Source: Fibrobacterota bacterium (GTDB lineage Bacteria; Fibrobacterota; Chitinivibrionia; Chitinivibrionales; Chitinispirillaceae). From it: a stretch of 48,144 nucleotides of DNA. Positions within the stretch are counted from its first letter, which is position 1, and every line of letters begins with the position of its first letter. The position numbers and the translations under genes were made by a program. Below the pieces are notes generated by a model. That model was not told the DNA's origin. It made no database searches and saw only the letters and a program-made list of their open reading frames with translations. Below are positions 1-8,809 of the stretch, in pieces. The DNA lies in assembly GCA_023436145.1 (NCBI GenBank), contig JAEZKP010000061.1, forward strand, positions 1 through 48,144. The letters are read 5' to 3'.

Positions 1-65
1 TCTGCCAGAATACGAAAAGTTGGGTTCATCAGTGGATTATTGGCTCCTGAAAAATATTTTTTATG

Positions 66-71
66 TATAAT
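66..71 (+). promoter_or_regulatory. Possible -10 promoter element
   Basis: A perfect TATAAT hexamer lies 50 bases upstream of the first gene's ATG in an A/T-rich stretch. The best -35 candidate, TTGGCT at 40-45, is 20 bases away, longer than the usual 16-18, so the assignment is weak. No upstream gene can be established in the first 120 bases. Confidence 0.3.
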
Positions 72-121
72 TACGATAAATAACCAGCATATACATATCA
101 ATAACACTACCCGGAGAAATC

Positions 122-1501
122 ATGTTAAGAACAGGAAAGACATTTTTGTCTATACTCACTTTTCTCTCCATCTGTTTGGGGTTTGAGAGTCTCCCACCTT
201 TGAAATGGGCCAGATCTTCTAAGGAGATAAACATTACACCAGAGCATCTTACCGAGACTGCTTCAGGCCAGATTATCAGTGCTGATTCTACCAGAATTGT
301 TATAATCGATATCAATTCGGGGCAGGCAATTCGAACTGTGAGTGGTTTTTCCAGGATAAACAGTATCGAACCGGTTTCCGGCGGTGGTTTTGTGGTTTCT
401 GATTTGAACAAAATAACTCTGCTTAATTCTTCTTTTGAGGTGTTGTGGTCAAAACCGGTTTTTGCAGGTAAGCAGAATTTCACAATTAAATCGGTAAATC
501 AGACCAGTGATAGCGGGTTTATTGCTTTAGGAGAGATAAATACTGCCATGGTAAAGGTCATCAAAACTGACCGTAAAGGTGATACTCTATGGACAAGAAC
601 AAAAGGAGATACTGCTGAGATGGGGGTTTACCAGGGTACTGCAGTGGTGGAGGCAGAGGGGGTTTATATAGCCGCAGGAGTGCACTGCCCCGGAATATGT
701 AAAGGATTGCCCGGATGGGTGTCGGCGTATTCTCCCCAGGGAAATGAAATCTGGGCTAAATCACGCCCCGGTTTCAGTATCTACGGTTTGAAATCTGTAA
801 ATAATTCCGTGCTTATCACAGGTTCTATTGAAAATGGATCTTCATCATTTACCGATATGAAGGTTTTAGATAGTTTCCTGAAGAAAATCAGTTGGTTCCC
901 TGCTGTTGATCTTATTATTGTTCAAATGGGAAAAGATGGACAGGTATTATTTGATAGCAGTTACGGTATGAGGACTGTTAATTACGGAAAAACGGTGGAA
1001 AAAGTTGGTAATACTTTCATTGTTGGGGGATATGCAGGTGTTTATAATTTCAGCCAGGGTGACCAGGAACAGGTGGTGCTTGCCGCTGATATGACAGGTA
1101 AGATATTATGGAAAAATAGTTTCAAGGTAGACTCCTCCATACCAGCGTTGGCAAAACAGCTTTCATCCGGAGGACTTGTGGTGGCAACCGCTGATTCCAT
1201 CTATCTATACGAACACGAATCTGCTTCTAAACGCACTGTCAGGAGCGTTATTATACCGGAGATAAGTTTTATCCAAACAGGAGTGCAGGAAAAGATAGTA
1301 TATACACTCGCTAATCCATCTATGGTAACTTTTAATTTGTTAAATTTGCGTGGACAGAGAGTAAAAGCAATGGGGCATAGTTTTATGCAGGCTGGAACTC
1401 ATTCATTGCCTATCCCGAACTGTGCACCTGGCAGCTATCTATTGGAGATGCGAATTGGCAAATCCAACATTCTGGCCGGTAAAGTCATAGTGGAGCGGTA
1501 A
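122..1501 (+). CDS. Secreted repeat protein with T9SS-type C-terminal sorting domain
   Basis: 459 residues; the ATG follows a good ribosome-binding site (GGAG, 5 bases before). The N-terminus has a basic start and a hydrophobic run (about residues 5-22), consistent with a signal peptide. The body (about 40-375) alternates short beta-strand-like stretches with recurrent phrases such as DSGFIALGE and NTFIVGGYAG, typical of PQQ/Kelch-like beta-propeller repeats in secreted proteins. The last ~80 residues match the Por secretion-tail pattern: hydrophobic strands, a LRGQRVK turn, then APGSYLLEM and a final KVIVER strand. From family knowledge, such tails direct export through T9SS and are cleaved or anchored by PorU, a homologue of which is at 43378-47304. 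No catalytic motif is visible, so binding or structural function is open. It converges with the esterase gene downstream. Confidence 0.7.
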   Translation: MLRTGKTFLSILTFLSICLGFESLPPLKWARSSKEINITPEHLTETASGQIISADSTRIVIIDINSGQAIRTVSGFSRINSIEPVSGGGFVVSDLNKITLLNSSFEVLWSKPVFAGKQNFTIKSVNQTSDSGFIALGEINTAMVKVIKTDRKGDTLWTRTKGDTAEMGVYQGTAVVEAEGVYIAAGVHCPGICKGLPGWVSAYSPQGNEIWAKSRPGFSIYGLKSVNNSVLITGSIENGSSSFTDMKVLDSFLKKISWFPAVDLIIVQMGKDGQVLFDSSYGMRTVNYGKTVEKVGNTFIVGGYAGVYNFSQGDQEQVVLAADMTGKILWKNSFKVDSSIPALAKQLSSGGLVVATADSIYLYEHESASKRTVRSVIIPEISFIQTGVQEKIVYTLANPSMVTFNLLNLRGQRVKAMGHSFMQAGTHSLPIPNCAPGSYLLEMRIGKSNILAGKVIVER

Positions 1502-1584
1502 AAGAATGCAGACTGTATTTCAAACCGGTCCTGGAAAGGCTTGAAATCAAATATTTGCATGCATTTTGAACTTTGCGATGTTTG

Positions 1585-2958
1585 TCATTTGCTGATCCGT
1601 TGGGCAGATACTCTTTTCCATCCAAGATCTTTGCTTCCTATGATGTACATTCCCTGAGAATATGGAGAGATGGAAAATACCCCTTTTCCATCAACACCAA
1701 CAGATGTTTGGGCAACCTTTTGACCATTAATGGAAGTAAGATAGACTGTATGGCTTTTCGAGCCTTTTAAGTTTATTGTGAAGGATATTGTAGAATGATT
1801 TGAGTTGACTTTTAAATTTGAAAAACGGTGTTCGCGTTTTGAAATTGCAGGAAGCGTAATAGATGTGGCTGCCGTATCCCAGGAGAGTTTTTTCATAATA
1901 GTATCAACAATTCCTCTGGCGATGGAGAGATTGTCGGATAAGGATGGGTGCCAGTCGCAGCCTGTGTTTTCCACGGAAGGTGGGAAATCAGCTGCAAACA
2001 CCTGGGAATGGTTAAGTATGCTGTTTTCTTCAGAAACCACCTGTTTGACCAGTCGCTTGATTTTTTCATCGGTAGTGGAAACACAGGCAATTCTAGCCGA
2101 AGGATAGTTGGTGATGACCCGTTTTATAAGTTTATGGTAATCACCTACAAACATGCTGTCATCCGGGTGTGGATTTGTGGAGAAATCATTTGTCCCAAGA
2201 CAGATCACTACCAGATCTGGAATCCAGCTTGAAAAATCCCATTTCTGGCTGCTGGCATCTCCCAGAAGAGTTTCGTAGTAGTAAGAATATGGTTTATCAG
2301 AGCGTTTGTTGGGATCATTGTAGTTTCTGCACACTCCTTTACCAGAGCATCCCAGGATAATGCTTTGTGCATGAAATGCTCTGGTGATGTGCATGGGGAA
2401 GGTCTTGTTGGCATTGGTGAATTTGTGCAGGGTCGGGGCATCACATGTGCGTCCAGGGCTTTCCACTCCATAACCTGCAGTGTATGAATCTCCCAGAAAT
2501 TCAATTTTACGGGAGGGTTTTGCAGGAGCCTGACCAAGTGATTTACCATCGGCCAGGTAAAGTCCTCCGAAAGTAGCTTTCGTAAAGTGGTCTTCATTTC
2601 GCAGAATAATACGCAATGAATGCATGGAGGTTGAAAGGTTTGTACTGAAAATGTGGTTCTGACCGGAACCGCAGTTTATCACTGTGTCTATGACTCCATC
2701 AATTTCTATATCATACCATGCATTATTATGGGTCATTTTCATACCTATGATGGGTCCTTCAAAGGTTGCTTCAATGACTGCACCGGACCAGTTGAAAACC
2801 GGGTTTGCAGGATCACTCATATCGAAACGCCCATAATAATTTATCCTTGGGTCATCTGCAGAAATCAGTGTGTTTGCAATCGAATCGATGCAGAAACCAT
2901 AGGTAAAAAAAGAAAAGAGAATAAAAAAACGGTATGAGTATAAGCCATATTTTTGCAT
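1585..2958 (-). CDS. Secreted SGNH/GDSL esterase, CE2-like, with T9SS sorting domain
   Basis: 457 residues from the ATG at 2958, chosen because AGGTGG sits 7 bases upstream and it opens directly into a signal peptide (MQKYGLY then a hydrophobic run to about residue 23). A longer frame reaching 2997 lacks these signals. Residues ~30-145 look like the jelly-roll N-terminal domain of carbohydrate esterase family 2. Residues ~150-360 are an SGNH hydrolase: block I GDS with nucleophile Ser158, the GTND block at 255-258, and DWH at 335-337 giving the catalytic His337. Residues ~375-457 form a Por-type sorting tail (SINGQKV, then SQGMYII). CE2 enzymes remove acetyl groups from plant or microbial polysaccharides, so extracellular deacetylation is the likely role. 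Substrate is unknown. It is divergent from the helicase gene. Confidence 0.85.
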   Translation of the reverse strand: MQKYGLYSYRFFILFSFFTYGFCIDSIANTLISADDPRINYYGRFDMSDPANPVFNWSGAVIEATFEGPIIGMKMTHNNAWYDIEIDGVIDTVINCGSGQNHIFSTNLSTSMHSLRIILRNEDHFTKATFGGLYLADGKSLGQAPAKPSRKIEFLGDSYTAGYGVESPGRTCDAPTLHKFTNANKTFPMHITRAFHAQSIILGCSGKGVCRNYNDPNKRSDKPYSYYYETLLGDASSQKWDFSSWIPDLVVICLGTNDFSTNPHPDDSMFVGDYHKLIKRVITNYPSARIACVSTTDEKIKRLVKQVVSEENSILNHSQVFAADFPPSVENTGCDWHPSLSDNLSIARGIVDTIMKKLSWDTAATSITLPAISKREHRFSNLKVNSNHSTISFTINLKGSKSHTVYLTSINGQKVAQTSVGVDGKGVFSISPYSQGMYIIGSKDLGWKRVSAQRISK

Positions 2959-3425
2959 CCGGCCCCACCTTTTTTGATTTTCTTTGTGAAAAAGCAAAAT
3001 AATTGTAAAATTGCATCAGATCAAGGGCGGATGAAAAAGGTTTTCTGCAAGAGGTGCGGGAAATGTTGTCAGTCTGATTTAATGATGACAAGGGAGAAAT
3101 CTGGCGCGGGATGAAGGGAAAAATGTTCTTTTTTATAGAAAAACAGCCTGATTTTCGTTGACTCTTGATGAAATTGACATGTCGTAACAAAAAGAACAGT
3201 GTCCTGTCGGACTCAGGAATCGAATGGGAAATTATGAAACCGGAAATACTTTTAGATGCCACTTTACAGCTATACTCCTATTTTTACTTCACTAACTGAT
3301 TCAAAATTAAAGAGTTAGCTATATAGACAAAAAAAGAGCGGATTAGCACTTCTCTCCACAATTTCCCTCTAGTATTTTGCTATTATTTTTTGCGCTGAGT
3401 TTAACTGCCTGAAGGAATTTCTCTC
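2959..3425. other. 467-nt divergent intergenic region
   Basis: This gap separates the minus-strand esterase from the plus-strand helicase and must hold both promoters. It contains the possible YkgJ-like remnant described separately (3031-3215). The rest, about 3220-3425, is A/T-rich and contains TA-rich stretches (for example around 3315-3330 and 3373-3395) that could be promoter elements, but I cannot define a convincing -35/-10 pair. No RNA gene is recognisable. Confidence 0.5.
3031..3114 (+). pseudogene. Possible decayed YkgJ-type cysteine-cluster gene (5' fragment)
   Basis: A 27-codon frame begins with ATG after a good ribosome-binding site (AAGGGCGG) and encodes FCKRCGKCC at residues 5-13, the CxxCGxCC signature that opens YkgJ-family zinc/iron-cluster proteins. 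It then stops at 3112-3114. In the next frame, REKCSFL (about 3115) and VSCRTQ (about 3202-3219) resemble later cysteine blocks of the family, separated by several stops. This reads as a frameshifted relic; alternatively it is a chance small ORF. Confidence 0.3.
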
Positions 3426-6308
3426 ATGTCTGATTCTTTGCATCTGATTGATTTTCATAGAAGTTGTTTCACAATAGCTGCTGATGAAAAGGGTGAACAC
3501 AAGACTTTTCTAATCCCCTCGGATGGAAAAGAGCCCAAGATCCGGTTATTTTGTTCTTGTTCAAAAAAGGGGTATGCCCGATGTGAAAACTCTCAAAAAT
3601 TGCAGAAAATATATGATTCCTGCTTTAAGGAAGCGGGTATTTTATCACCGACGAAAGATTTTGAGAGGTCATTTTTCTGGTTATTATTAGAGCCGGTTAC
3701 CAGATTTCTAACCAATCCGGTTTCTTCTCTAAAGGTGGTTCAGGCTGATAAAAATATCACGGTGAAAGATCAGCAGAACAGGGTGTTTTTTCGTTTATTT
3801 TCAACTTCTGATGACCGGGAGCGTTTCCTGAGCCGAATTACACCTGTTGCTTTATCCAGGTTTACATTAATGAATATGGCAGCTGAATTTGTGCAGAGCG
3901 ATCAGGAGAGGGCACTTGCAGCTTTAGGGCATAAAACTCAGCGTCAGGCGATTGAAGATGGGTTCTGGTATCGTCTGGCATACCACTGTTATCGTGAGTA
4001 TAACGGATGTGATTACCGTGTAGAGCCGGTAATTGACATACAAAGTGGAGTTTTTTCTCTTCAATTGAGTGTCGGTAGTGAGTTGGTCATGAGTATTGAC
4101 ATACCCCCATCATCTGTACCATTTATACTTCAGGTATTGATCAGCAAGAATATGATTTCAGATTCGCAAGTAGACAAAGAGGAGTCAGAACTGCTCTTCC
4201 GTATCTGGAAAAAAAGAGATGAAATTTATTTGGGTCCGGTGCTTAGAGGTATGCAGGAGCAGTTTCTGGATGTAGAGAGCAGGTTTATCTACGGGTCCAA
4301 TCTGTATCTACCCCAGTGCAGACGTTTTTTTCTGTTGAGTTATTCCAGTATGAAACTTGTGGCTACTGGTTTTTGTGACATCAAGAAAATGAAAATTGAG
4401 GAGTTCTCAGCATTTCTGGAGAATGAAGAGGTAAGGTTATCAATTGAAACGCGAACGGATTCAGCAGGGGTGGTAGCGTTGGATCTTTTTGCTGATAATC
4501 AGGCAAGAGGGTTTGGCAGGATAATTCAGCCGCACTTTATAGATTGTTTTGAAAAGATAGAGCTTAATGCTGTAAGTATGAATAACAGGGATTGTGTAAT
4601 GGAGGTTTTTTACAGTGCTGGGGAGCTCCGTATTTCTTTATCGGAATTAATCAGTCAGAAGAGGAGAAAGAACCGTTTTATTTACACCGGTCAGGGGATA
4701 ATAGATCTGGCGTCTGAAAAAATATCATCTGTACTTATTGGTGCGAGAGGCTTGAGCGATGGTAAAGTTACATTACAAAAAGCGGCTTTACTTCAGTTCA
4801 GAGGGAGTAGACTATCGACCAGAATTCATGGAGACGAAAAACTGGTTTCCAGAATACGTCAGATGCTCAAATTCAGGCCGATACAGGATTTAAAGCCACT
4901 GGAGGGGTTAAACTGTAAACTGAGGGAATATCAGAAGAACTCGGTTCAGTGGTTGCTTTTTCTTTACGATAATCATTTCGGTGGATTGCTTTGTGATGAA
5001 ATGGGATTGGGAAAGACAGTTCAGATTATCGCTTTATTTCTGGGGATAAGAGAGCAGAGGGCATTTGAAGGAGAGTTTCTGGTAGTTTGTCCAACATCGG
5101 TTATAAGTCACTGGAGAAGGTTACTGGAGCTTTTTGCACCATCATTGAAAGTGGCTGTTTACCATACGGCAGGCAGAGAGCAAATATTAAAGGAGAAGTA
5201 TGATGTACTTTTGACAAGTTATGGAATAATGCGCAATGACAGTATGAAGTTGGAGAATGTTGGTTTTGATGTGGCGGTATTTGATGAGGTTCACCAGCTA
5301 AAGAACAAGGAAACACTCAGTTATCAGGCTGCGGTGGGGATTGATGCGCATGTTAAGTTAGGAATTACCGGGACGCCGGTACAGAACCATTTAGGGGATT
5401 TAAAGTCGCTTTTTGATCTGGTGCTGCCGGGACTTTTGGATAGGGGGAATTTTCAGGACGAGCGGTTTCTCAGCAGTCTTGAGCAGGGTGATGATGTTGA
5501 ATCGCAGCAGTTAAAAAGGATGATTTCCCCATTCATTATGCGTCGGTTAAAGGGGGCGGTTTTAAAGGAGCTACCGGAGAAAATTGAGGATATAAGAAGT
5601 TGTAATCTTTCTGAGGAGCAGCAGTTTATTTACCAGGCTGCGGTAAGAGAGCGTGGGGGTAGCATTATAGAGGATCTTAAGGATAGTGAGAAACCGATCC
5701 CTTACATGCATATTTTTTCTCTTTTTACGTTTCTGAAGCAGATCTGTGATCATCCGGCGCTGGCTGCGGGTAAAGTTCAGGATTTTGAGTTGTATAGATC
5801 AGGGAAGTGGGATCTTTTTATTGAGCTATTGGATGAGAGTCTGGAGTCTGGTCAGAAGGTGGTGGTTTTCACCCAGTATGTGGGGATGGTGGAGATTATG
5901 GACAGGTATTTGGAGAAGGAGGGGATCGGGCACGTGGTTTTAACCGGTTCAACCGTCAATAGGGAAAAGTCAATCCGCAGGTTTGCAGAGGATAATGAGT
6001 GCAGGGTTTTTGTGGGAAGTTTAATGGCTGGAGGGGTGGGGATAGACCTGGTGGCTGGGTCGGTGGTGATTCATTATGACCGATGGTGGAATGCGGCGCG
6101 GGAGGAACAGGCAACAGACAGAGTGCATCGGATTGGGCAGAGGAGGGTGGTACAGGTTTTCAAGCTGATTACCGAGGGGACGTTGGAGGAGCGGATTGGG
6201 GGCATAATTGAGCGTAAGCGGGAGTTGAGTGAGAGGATGTTGGAGGAGGATAGAGCTGATATGTTGAAGGTATTTACACGGGAGGAGCTTTTGGAGTTAT
6301 TTTCCTGA
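3426..6308 (+). CDS. SNF2/RapA-family DEAD-like helicase with degenerate SWIM-like motif
   Basis: 960 residues; ATG after GAAGGAA. The C-terminal ~450 residues are an SNF2 ATPase. They carry Walker A DEMGLGKT (about 524-531, Lys530), the Walker B box DEVH at 620-623, the ITGTP motif III, a helicase C domain with VFTQYVGMV, and the motif VI block ending in DRVHRIGQ. The first ~60 residues carry CSC...C-x-N (Cys43, Cys45, Cys53, Asn55), resembling a SWIM zinc motif (CxCxnCxH) with the last ligand changed. Residues 60-480 are the family-specific middle region, without recognisable motifs. Such proteins are ATP-driven DNA translocases that remodel protein-DNA or polymerase-DNA complexes; the exact role here is unknown. 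It appears to be a single-gene unit, with 257 bases before the next gene. Confidence 0.9.
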   Translation: MSDSLHLIDFHRSCFTIAADEKGEHKTFLIPSDGKEPKIRLFCSCSKKGYARCENSQKLQKIYDSCFKEAGILSPTKDFERSFFWLLLEPVTRFLTNPVSSLKVVQADKNITVKDQQNRVFFRLFSTSDDRERFLSRITPVALSRFTLMNMAAEFVQSDQERALAALGHKTQRQAIEDGFWYRLAYHCYREYNGCDYRVEPVIDIQSGVFSLQLSVGSELVMSIDIPPSSVPFILQVLISKNMISDSQVDKEESELLFRIWKKRDEIYLGPVLRGMQEQFLDVESRFIYGSNLYLPQCRRFFLLSYSSMKLVATGFCDIKKMKIEEFSAFLENEEVRLSIETRTDSAGVVALDLFADNQARGFGRIIQPHFIDCFEKIELNAVSMNNRDCVMEVFYSAGELRISLSELISQKRRKNRFIYTGQGIIDLASEKISSVLIGARGLSDGKVTLQKAALLQFRGSRLSTRIHGDEKLVSRIRQMLKFRPIQDLKPLEGLNCKLREYQKNSVQWLLFLYDNHFGGLLCDEMGLGKTVQIIALFLGIREQRAFEGEFLVVCPTSVISHWRRLLELFAPSLKVAVYHTAGREQILKEKYDVLLTSYGIMRNDSMKLENVGFDVAVFDEVHQLKNKETLSYQAAVGIDAHVKLGITGTPVQNHLGDLKSLFDLVLPGLLDRGNFQDERFLSSLEQGDDVESQQLKRMISPFIMRRLKGAVLKELPEKIEDIRSCNLSEEQQFIYQAAVRERGGSIIEDLKDSEKPIPYMHIFSLFTFLKQICDHPALAAGKVQDFELYRSGKWDLFIELLDESLESGQKVVVFTQYVGMVEIMDRYLEKEGIGHVVLTGSTVNREKSIRRFAEDNECRVFVGSLMAGGVGIDLVAGSVVIHYDRWWNAAREEQATDRVHRIGQRRVVQVFKLITEGTLEERIGGIIERKRELSERMLEEDRADMLKVFTREELLELFS

Positions 6309-6565
6309 TTTGTGGCAAATTGAGAATAGCTTTGGGAACCGGGTGTTTTGTTTGAGTTTTCGGCATTGTATTTGTTTAGTTAAGGTTGATAGAATTCACT
6401 TCTTAATGTTTTTGAGCGGATAATTGGCCGCTATCTGTTTTCTGCTATAAAATCTTCATTTATTTAGACTTACATCGTTCCGGGAATCTTCCGGACTGGC
6501 CCTCCTTTTGCTCTTTAATCTCTTGGAAACACGTTAGTTACCGCAAAAAATGTCAAGGGGTAGAT

Positions 6566-7666
6566 ATGGACAGAAGGGAGATGCTTTCTGCGGGGGGCAT
6601 GGAGACCGGATGTCAGGGGGTGTACTGTCTTAAGTATGGCTTTTTGGCCGAACAGCATTTCAGAAGAATGTTGGTTGCGGAGAGAAAGCGTACTGAGCGT
6701 TCGAAGCGTCCTTTTGTGTTGGTGCTTTTAAATATTGAGGCTTTGTTCAAAGAGGGAAAGAGGGGCTTTGAAGATATTCATAGGATTATGAAGTCTTTTC
6801 ATGAGCGGGTCAGGGAGACAGATATCCTTGGTTGGTATGAGCAACATCGTCTTCTGGGGGTTATTTACACTGAGGCAGAATTGAGGCAGAAGGATGTTTT
6901 ATTGGCCAGGGTAAAGCAGTCTGTGGGAGTTTATGGTACTTTGGTGGAATATAAACTTTTCAGCTTTCCTTCTGAGCAGTCGGAGCAGCTGGGTGAGGAG
7001 TTTTTAAAGTTTTATAATCATGGGGATTCTGATTTAAAAAAAAAAATGGTTGCGGCAGGGAAGCGGCTAATTGATATGACGGTGAGTTTGCTGATGATAG
7101 TGGTGTTGCTGCCACTTTTTCTTTTGATTGCTCTAGCCATAAAATGCAGTTCCCCTGGGCCGGTTTTTTTCAGGCAGCAGCGCATTGGTGACAAAGGAAA
7201 AGTGTTTACGTTTTTAAAGTTCCGTTCTATGTATGTAAATAATGATGATTCGATACACCGTCGGTATGTGACCAGCCTTATAAGGGGGGAGGTTAGTGAG
7301 AGTGATGGTGTATTTAAAATCACTGATGATCCCCGGGTGACTGTGGTGGGAAGGATATTGCGAAAAAGCAGTCTTGATGAACTTCCACAGTTTTTCAATG
7401 TTCTTAAAGGGGATATGGCTTTGGTAGGGCCTCGTCCGCCGATACCCTATGAGCTTGCAGCTTACCAGCCATGGCATTTCAGAAGGTTTATGGAATGTAA
7501 GCCTGGAATAACCGGTCTGTGGCAGGTGGAGGGACGCAGTCAAACCACATTCGATGGTATGGTGCGAATGGATATCAGATACAGCAGAGCCCAGTCAATT
7601 CTGGGAGATCTCAAGCTGTTGTTGAAAACGCCGGCTGCATTGCTGTTTGCTAAGGGGGCATATTGA
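6566..7666 (+). CDS. Polyprenyl-phosphate sugar-1-phosphate transferase with N-terminal degenerate GGDEF-like domain
   Basis: 366 residues; ATG 5 bases after AAGGGG. Residues ~166-366 are the bacterial sugar-transferase domain of WcaJ/RfbP/EpsL type. It has KRLIDM, one membrane helix (171-193), SPGPVFFRQQRIG, KFRSM, DPRVTVVGRILRKSSLDELPQ (255-275) and VGPRPP. This enzyme moves a sugar-phosphate from a nucleotide sugar to undecaprenyl phosphate at the inner membrane, the first step of a polysaccharide repeat unit. Instead of the usual multi-helix N-terminus, residues ~24-135 resemble a GGDEF/diguanylate-cyclase fold (EQHFRRMLVAERKRTERS then FVLVLLNIEAL) without a GGEEF signature, so it is probably a non-catalytic sensing or docking domain. 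It opens the 20-gene polysaccharide run, with 16 bases to the next gene. Confidence 0.88.
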   Translation: MDRREMLSAGGMETGCQGVYCLKYGFLAEQHFRRMLVAERKRTERSKRPFVLVLLNIEALFKEGKRGFEDIHRIMKSFHERVRETDILGWYEQHRLLGVIYTEAELRQKDVLLARVKQSVGVYGTLVEYKLFSFPSEQSEQLGEEFLKFYNHGDSDLKKKMVAAGKRLIDMTVSLLMIVVLLPLFLLIALAIKCSSPGPVFFRQQRIGDKGKVFTFLKFRSMYVNNDDSIHRRYVTSLIRGEVSESDGVFKITDDPRVTVVGRILRKSSLDELPQFFNVLKGDMALVGPRPPIPYELAAYQPWHFRRFMECKPGITGLWQVEGRSQTTFDGMVRMDIRYSRAQSILGDLKLLLKTPAALLFAKGAY

Positions 7667-7682
7667 TAAAAGGAGTTGCAGG

Positions 7683-8741
7683 ATGATTCGCATTGGTGTA
7701 ATCGGGTATGGATACTGGGGGCCCAATATAGTGAGAAATTTCCATTCTACAGAGGGAGCCAGAGTGGTTGCGGTCAGTGACAGAAATGCTGCTGTGCTTG
7801 CCAGGCTTAGTAAGGAATATCCTGATATTCGCATAACCGAGGATACTCAGGCTCTGCTAAGTGCCGTGGATATTGATGCAATAGCCATAGTGACTCCGGT
7901 ATCCACGCACTATGGGTTAGCCAGAAAAGCTCTGGAAAATGGAAAACATGTCTTTGTGGAGAAACCTTTTACTTCCAATAATGCACAGGCTGAGGAGTTA
8001 ATAGAGCTGGCTGAGACCAGAAATCTCAAGATCCTGGTTGATCATACATTCTTGTTTACTGGTGCAGTAAGGAAAATCAAAGAACTGATCACTGCCGGTG
8101 AACTGGGTAAAATCTTCTATTACGACTCGATCAGGGTTAACCTGGGCTTGTTTCAACATGATGTCAATGTGGTATGGGATCTTGCTCCACACGATTTTTC
8201 CATCATGGCACATCTGATTGATGAGTCGCCGGTTGCTCTGAGTGCATGGGGGAAAAGTCATATAAATGGTATGGAGGATATCGCTTATGTTACTGTCCGT
8301 TTCAGAAGTAACATAATAGCGCATTTCAGTGTCAATTGGCTTTCGCCGGTGAAAGTAAGAACTACTCTTATTGGCGGTGAGCGTAAAATGCTGGTTTGGA
8401 ATGATGTCAATGCTGATGAAAAAATAAAAATATATGACAAAGGAGTGGATATTGGAGGTAAACAAGGTATCTATGATTTGCTGGTAAGCTATCGTTCCGG
8501 AGACATGTGGGCTCCGAAAATCGAACAGACCGAGGCGTTGAAGCTGGAATGCAGTCATTTTGTTGATTGTATAGAAAAAGATCTGATCCCGGTTAACAAC
8601 GGGCACAAGGGATTGGAGGTGGTGAGAATGCTGGAGGCCTGTGATTTATCTTTACGCAATGATGGGAGGCCGGTGGAGATTCGCACTTCCCAGCTTATGG
8701 ATGTCAACGCATTAGATAGTCCTGAAGATATGGAACCATGA
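7683..8741 (+). CDS. Gfo/Idh/MocA oxidoreductase, WbpB/WlbA-like nucleotide-sugar 3-dehydrogenase
   Basis: 352 residues from the ATG at 7683, which follows AGGAG and begins directly with the Rossmann strand (MIRIGVIGYGYWGPN). The frame opens further upstream but overlaps the previous gene's end. The dinucleotide motif is GYGYWG and the catalytic-site EKP is at 93-95. The C-terminal half contains the family's beta-sheet domain and DLAPHDFSIM. In WbpB/WlbA this enzyme oxidises C3 of a UDP-N-acetyl-glucosaminuronic-type sugar so that the next gene's aminotransferase can install an amino group. Adjacency to a DegT-type aminotransferase supports that pairing. The exact nucleotide sugar is inferred, not shown. 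Confidence 0.85.
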   Translation: MIRIGVIGYGYWGPNIVRNFHSTEGARVVAVSDRNAAVLARLSKEYPDIRITEDTQALLSAVDIDAIAIVTPVSTHYGLARKALENGKHVFVEKPFTSNNAQAEELIELAETRNLKILVDHTFLFTGAVRKIKELITAGELGKIFYYDSIRVNLGLFQHDVNVVWDLAPHDFSIMAHLIDESPVALSAWGKSHINGMEDIAYVTVRFRSNIIAHFSVNWLSPVKVRTTLIGGERKMLVWNDVNADEKIKIYDKGVDIGGKQGIYDLLVSYRSGDMWAPKIEQTEALKLECSHFVDCIEKDLIPVNNGHKGLEVVRMLEACDLSLRNDGRPVEIRTSQLMDVNALDSPEDMEP

Positions 8742-8780
8742 AAACTGATCCATCCTGATGCTTCCGGGATGCCGCAGTTT
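8742..8780 (+). other. Intercistronic hairpin (possible attenuator or processing site)
   Basis: Directly after the dehydrogenase stop codon, AAACTG (8742-8747) pairs with CAGTTT (8775-8780) and CATCC (8751-8755) pairs with GGATG (8767-8771). They are separated by a symmetric 3/3 internal loop with an 11-nt apical loop. It is followed by GTTTCG, not a strong U tract. In a co-directional operon this may modulate read-through or protect mRNA. Confidence 0.35.
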
Positions 8781-8809
8781 GTTTCGCCAGATTGACAGGG
8801 GGGACCTGA

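Noticed and set aside
2..70. Short open stretch before the first gene that could be the end of an upstream gene (LPEYEKLGSSVDYWLLKN then stop at 68-70)
   Set aside because: Only 22 codons, no family recognisable, and another frame is open too; cannot be supported.
61..483. 140-codon minus-strand frame over the start of the first gene
   Set aside because: Antisense to a gene with signal peptide and good ribosome-binding site; composition is that of a shadow.
6309..6565. Promoter or small RNA in the gap before the sugar transferase
   Set aside because: A TATAAA-like element occurs near 6446 but no convincing -35 or folded RNA is visible.
7998..8606. 202-codon minus-strand frame within the dehydrogenase gene
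   Set aside because: Antisense to a well-supported Gfo/Idh gene; no recognisable motifs.
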